Below are positions 61,723 to 64,000 of a DNA stretch of 64,000 nucleotides, in pieces. This stretch comes from Marisediminitalea alba (GTDB lineage Bacteria > Pseudomonadota > Gammaproteobacteria > Enterobacterales > Alteromonadaceae), in assembly GCF_002993365.1 (NCBI RefSeq), contig NZ_PVNP01000193.1:62001-126000 (forward strand). Reading direction: 5' to 3'. Under the pieces are notes generated by a model, which was not told the DNA's origin, searched no databases, and saw only the letters and a program-made list of their open reading frames with translations. The stretch's first letter is position 1; each line of letters opens with the position of its first letter. The position numbers and the translations under genes are program-made.

Positions 61723-63999
61723 TCAGGCTTGATTAAATGTTTGTTGCCACTGTGTGGTAACTAACTTTCTTACTGCTTCCAACTCCTCATTACTATGGGC
61801 AAATTTCTCACCCGCCAGGGTTAGCTGATGGTAATGATCACGCAGCGTTAAATAAGCACTTTGCAGGTTTTCAGCAGCGATTTTTGAGATGAGTCCGGCT
61901 TGCTGAACCTGTTCTATAATACGCAGGTTATCTGGCCATTGTGTGAGTGCCGGGAACTGATGTGAATAACCGAGCACCCAGAATTGCACCATAAACTCAA
62001 TATCCGTGATCCCGCCTTCACACTGCTTGAGGTCTAACCCGCTGGCCTGGTTATCGAGCAGGTGGTCGCGCATTTTTAGGCGCATTTTAACCACTTCATT
62101 TGCCAGAGAGGACAGCTCACGCTGACGCTGACGCTGCAAGACCCTGTTTCTGACCTGCTTGAATGCCTCCAGCAGTGGTTCATCTCCCAGAATGCTGCGG
62201 GCCCTGACCAGCGCCTGATGCTCCCATGTCCAGGCTTCCTCTTCCTGATAGTGCTCAAAGCCGCTTAAATGACAGCACAACAGGCCTGAGTTGCCGGATG
62301 GACGCAAGCGCAAGTCGGCTTCGTAGAGCTGACCAGACAGGGTGCGGGTATTTAGCAGGTGCATAATGCGCTGGGCCAGTTTGATGTAAAACTGTTGTGC
62401 AGAAACCTTTTTGGTGCCATTGGTTTCGCTGTCCTGTGGAGCGTTATGGATAAATACCAAATCCAGATCTGAGCCGTAACCCAGCTCATAGCCCCCTAAC
62501 TTACCGTAACCGACGATTAAAAAGCCGGTTTCATCCTGTCGCAGGTGCGAGGGCGCACCGAACTTATCGGTTAATTGTTGCCAGGCGGACTTAAAGACCG
62601 CCTGGAGTAACACTTCGGCAAGGACGGTTAATTTATCGCTGACTTTTGCAATCGGCAGCGAGCCCGAGATATCGCTGGCCGCAATACGTAACTGCTGGCA
62701 AAGCTTAAACTGGCGCCACTGCTCCATTAGCAGTTCGGTGTCATCCGGCTCTACCCGCAACAGGCTCTGGCGTAGTTCATCGGTGTACTCTTCGTACACT
62801 ACCGGCAAGCTTGTTTGTTGCTGCTGCAGATAAAGTGGCGTGAGCAATTCATCCAGCAGGAGCGGGAAACTGCGGATCTGCTCGGTGATCCAGGCACTTC
62901 TGGCGCACAGCTTAATAAGCTGTTTGAGCACATCCGGGTTTTCGTGTAATAAATCCAAATAGGTGGTACGGCCGGTTATGGCGCTAATAACACTGATCAG
63001 GCGCGGCAGTAGCTGGGTGATGTTAGTGGCGCATTGCCGGAGCATATAGTAAATCATCTCCGGCATGAGTTTACCCAGCGTGTCTTCTCCGCGTTGACCA
63101 ATGCGATGCCGGCTAAGTTGCCCTTTGAAGTCTCTCAGTTGCTCAAACAGCGCCTGTGCTGAGCCTTCGTCAAGGGTATCGCTTAGCAGTTCACAAAATT
63201 CGGTCTCGGACATTTCCAGCAACCAGGCATCTTTACAACGGCTAAACAAGGAATCCTGTTCTTGCTGCTCATCACCGGGTTCAGATACTAACTGGTTAAA
63301 CTGCGCGTGCACCCGCTCCATCACTACCGTCAGGGTGGTTAAGAACGCTTGATAATCAGGGAATGCCATGACCCTTGCTATCACCGCCTGCGTCCAGCTG
63401 TTATCCGGTAGCATTTGGGTCTGCTCGTCATTAAATTGCTGTAGGGTATGCTCTGTTTTGCGCAGAAAATAATAATCTTCCAGCAACTGACTGATGGCCT
63501 GGGATTCGATAATCTGTAATGCTGCGAGGCGGGTTAAGACCGGCTGTAGTTCACGTGATTGTAGCGTTGTCTCGCGTCCGCCGTGGATCAACTGAAAGCT
63601 CTGGGCGAAAAATTCCACCTCACGAATACCACCGGCACCCAACTTAATATTGCCGGTTAAGCGGCGCCGGCGCAGCTCCTTGCTGATCAGTCGTTTCATA
63701 TCGCGGATGGCGTCAATGGTAGTGAAATCCAGATAACGCCGGTAGATAAAGGGCGCCAGTATGGCTTCCAGCTGGCTGGCATAGTGGGACGCAGGGTTGA
63801 GTATACGTGCCTTAATCATGGCGTAGCGTTCCCACTGACGGCCCTGATCCTGATAGTAATCTTCCAGTGCACCGAAATGCGCTACCAGCGGACCACTGTC
63901 GCCGAAGGGACGCAAACGCATATCTACTCTGAAAACCTGGCCTAAAGGTGTGGTTTTATTCAAGGCGGCAATGAGTCGTTGCGCAAGCTTGGTAAAAAA
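61723..63999 (-). CDS. glnE: Glutamine synthetase adenylyltransferase/deadenylase (5' end cut)
   Basis: The C-terminal ~759 residues of GlnE, which adenylylates and deadenylylates glutamine synthetase in response to PII and glutamine. The frame is open to the right window edge. The visible part starts within the N-terminal adenylyl-removing domain (RVDMRLRPFGDSGPLV) and includes the full C-terminal adenylyl-transferase domain with the nucleotidyltransferase motif GYGSDLDLVF and DLRLRPSGNSGLL. The paired RLRPxGxSG motifs are diagnostic. Its stop is close to that of the convergent TcpQ-domain gene. Confidence 0.96.
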   Translation of the reverse strand, partial: FFTKLAQRLIAALNKTTPLGQVFRVDMRLRPFGDSGPLVAHFGALEDYYQDQGRQWERYAMIKARILNPASHYASQLEAILAPFIYRRYLDFTTIDAIRDMKRLISKELRRRRLTGNIKLGAGGIREVEFFAQSFQLIHGGRETTLQSRELQPVLTRLAALQIIESQAISQLLEDYYFLRKTEHTLQQFNDEQTQMLPDNSWTQAVIARVMAFPDYQAFLTTLTVVMERVHAQFNQLVSEPGDEQQEQDSLFSRCKDAWLLEMSETEFCELLSDTLDEGSAQALFEQLRDFKGQLSRHRIGQRGEDTLGKLMPEMIYYMLRQCATNITQLLPRLISVISAITGRTTYLDLLHENPDVLKQLIKLCARSAWITEQIRSFPLLLDELLTPLYLQQQQTSLPVVYEEYTDELRQSLLRVEPDDTELLMEQWRQFKLCQQLRIAASDISGSLPIAKVSDKLTVLAEVLLQAVFKSAWQQLTDKFGAPSHLRQDETGFLIVGYGKLGGYELGYGSDLDLVFIHNAPQDSETNGTKKVSAQQFYIKLAQRIMHLLNTRTLSGQLYEADLRLRPSGNSGLLCCHLSGFEHYQEEEAWTWEHQALVRARSILGDEPLLEAFKQVRNRVLQRQRQRELSSLANEVVKMRLKMRDHLLDNQASGLDLKQCEGGITDIEFMVQFWVLGYSHQFPALTQWPDNLRIIEQVQQAGLISKIAAENLQSAYLTLRDHYHQLTLAGEKFAHSNEELEAVRKLVTTQWQQTFNQA

Positions 64000-64000
64000 C

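Noticed and set aside
1-64000. CRISPR arrays, tRNA or rRNA genes, insertion sequences or prophage
   Set aside because: I read the intergenic regions and found no repeat-spacer pattern, cloverleaf sequence, transposase or integrase.

Overview
This window is ordinary chromosomal DNA from a marine-type gammaproteobacterium, most likely an Alteromonadales (Alteromonas-like) species. The evidence is the gene content: a large TonB-dependent receptor beside two tryptophan-halogenase-family genes, two FadE-type acyl-CoA dehydrogenases, NhaA, GlnE, LpxL, several DUF families typical of this group, and GGDEF/EAL proteins. I saw no rRNA, tRNA, phage, insertion sequence or CRISPR array. The first gene and the last gene (glnE) are cut by the window edges.

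Layout. 1-7.4 kb: two M1 metallopeptidases, a secreted alpha/beta hydrolase and a lipoprotein of six CHRD repeats. 7.5-12.4 kb: a small DUF2798 membrane protein divergent from a LysR regulator, the antiporter NhaA, and a GGDEF-EAL protein whose GGDEF half has lost its motif. 12.4-14.8 kb: a FadE. 15.0-22.8 kb: a BenM/CatM-like LysR regulator divergent from a four-gene envelope operon (DUF1302 barrel, DUF1329 LolA-like protein, Ycf48-like propeller, RND/MMPL transporter). 22.9-38.2 kb: a complete phenol degradation cluster. It has a DmpR/XylR-family sigma-54 activator, then catechol 2,3-dioxygenase and the six phenol hydroxylase subunits, then a separately promoted meta-cleavage lower pathway (dmpC, E, H, I, F, G), an SDR, a double-length tautomerase and a DmpQ-type ferredoxin. 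38.3-44.8 kb: an unknown membrane protein, upp, a LacI regulator, a formate/nitrite-type channel and two flavin-dependent halogenase-like genes. 44.9-47.8 kb: the TonB-dependent receptor that precedes the halogenases. 48.3-54.1 kb: a membrane-anchored propeller-like protein, a 42-residue ORF, a class C beta-lactamase-like lipoprotein, tdk and an intact GGDEF/EAL protein. 54.3-64 kb: a second FadE, a LolA-like/barrel/OMP trio, a small DUF3081-like protein, lpxL, a TcpQ-domain protein and partial glnE.

How it works together. The catabolic genes convert phenol to catechol, cleave it in the meta position and take the product through the oxalocrotonate (dehydrogenase) branch to pyruvate and acetyl-CoA. 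The ring-fission hydrolase DmpD is absent. The upper block appears to be under sigma-54 control: an activator with the MopR/DmpR zinc ligands, tandem TTTGATCA sites and a -24/-12 element. The lower block appears to be under the LysR regulator. The strongest new observation is that the promoter of the DUF1302/DUF1329/Ycf48/RND operon and the promoter of dmpC carry the same two-part operator. It consists of ATAC-N7-GTAT, an 18-bp gap, and a GTATTRGAMGGTAW element. This ties the poorly understood envelope machine to the meta pathway as one regulon. A third ATAC-N7-GTAT palindrome precedes a second LolA-like/barrel pair at 57 kb.
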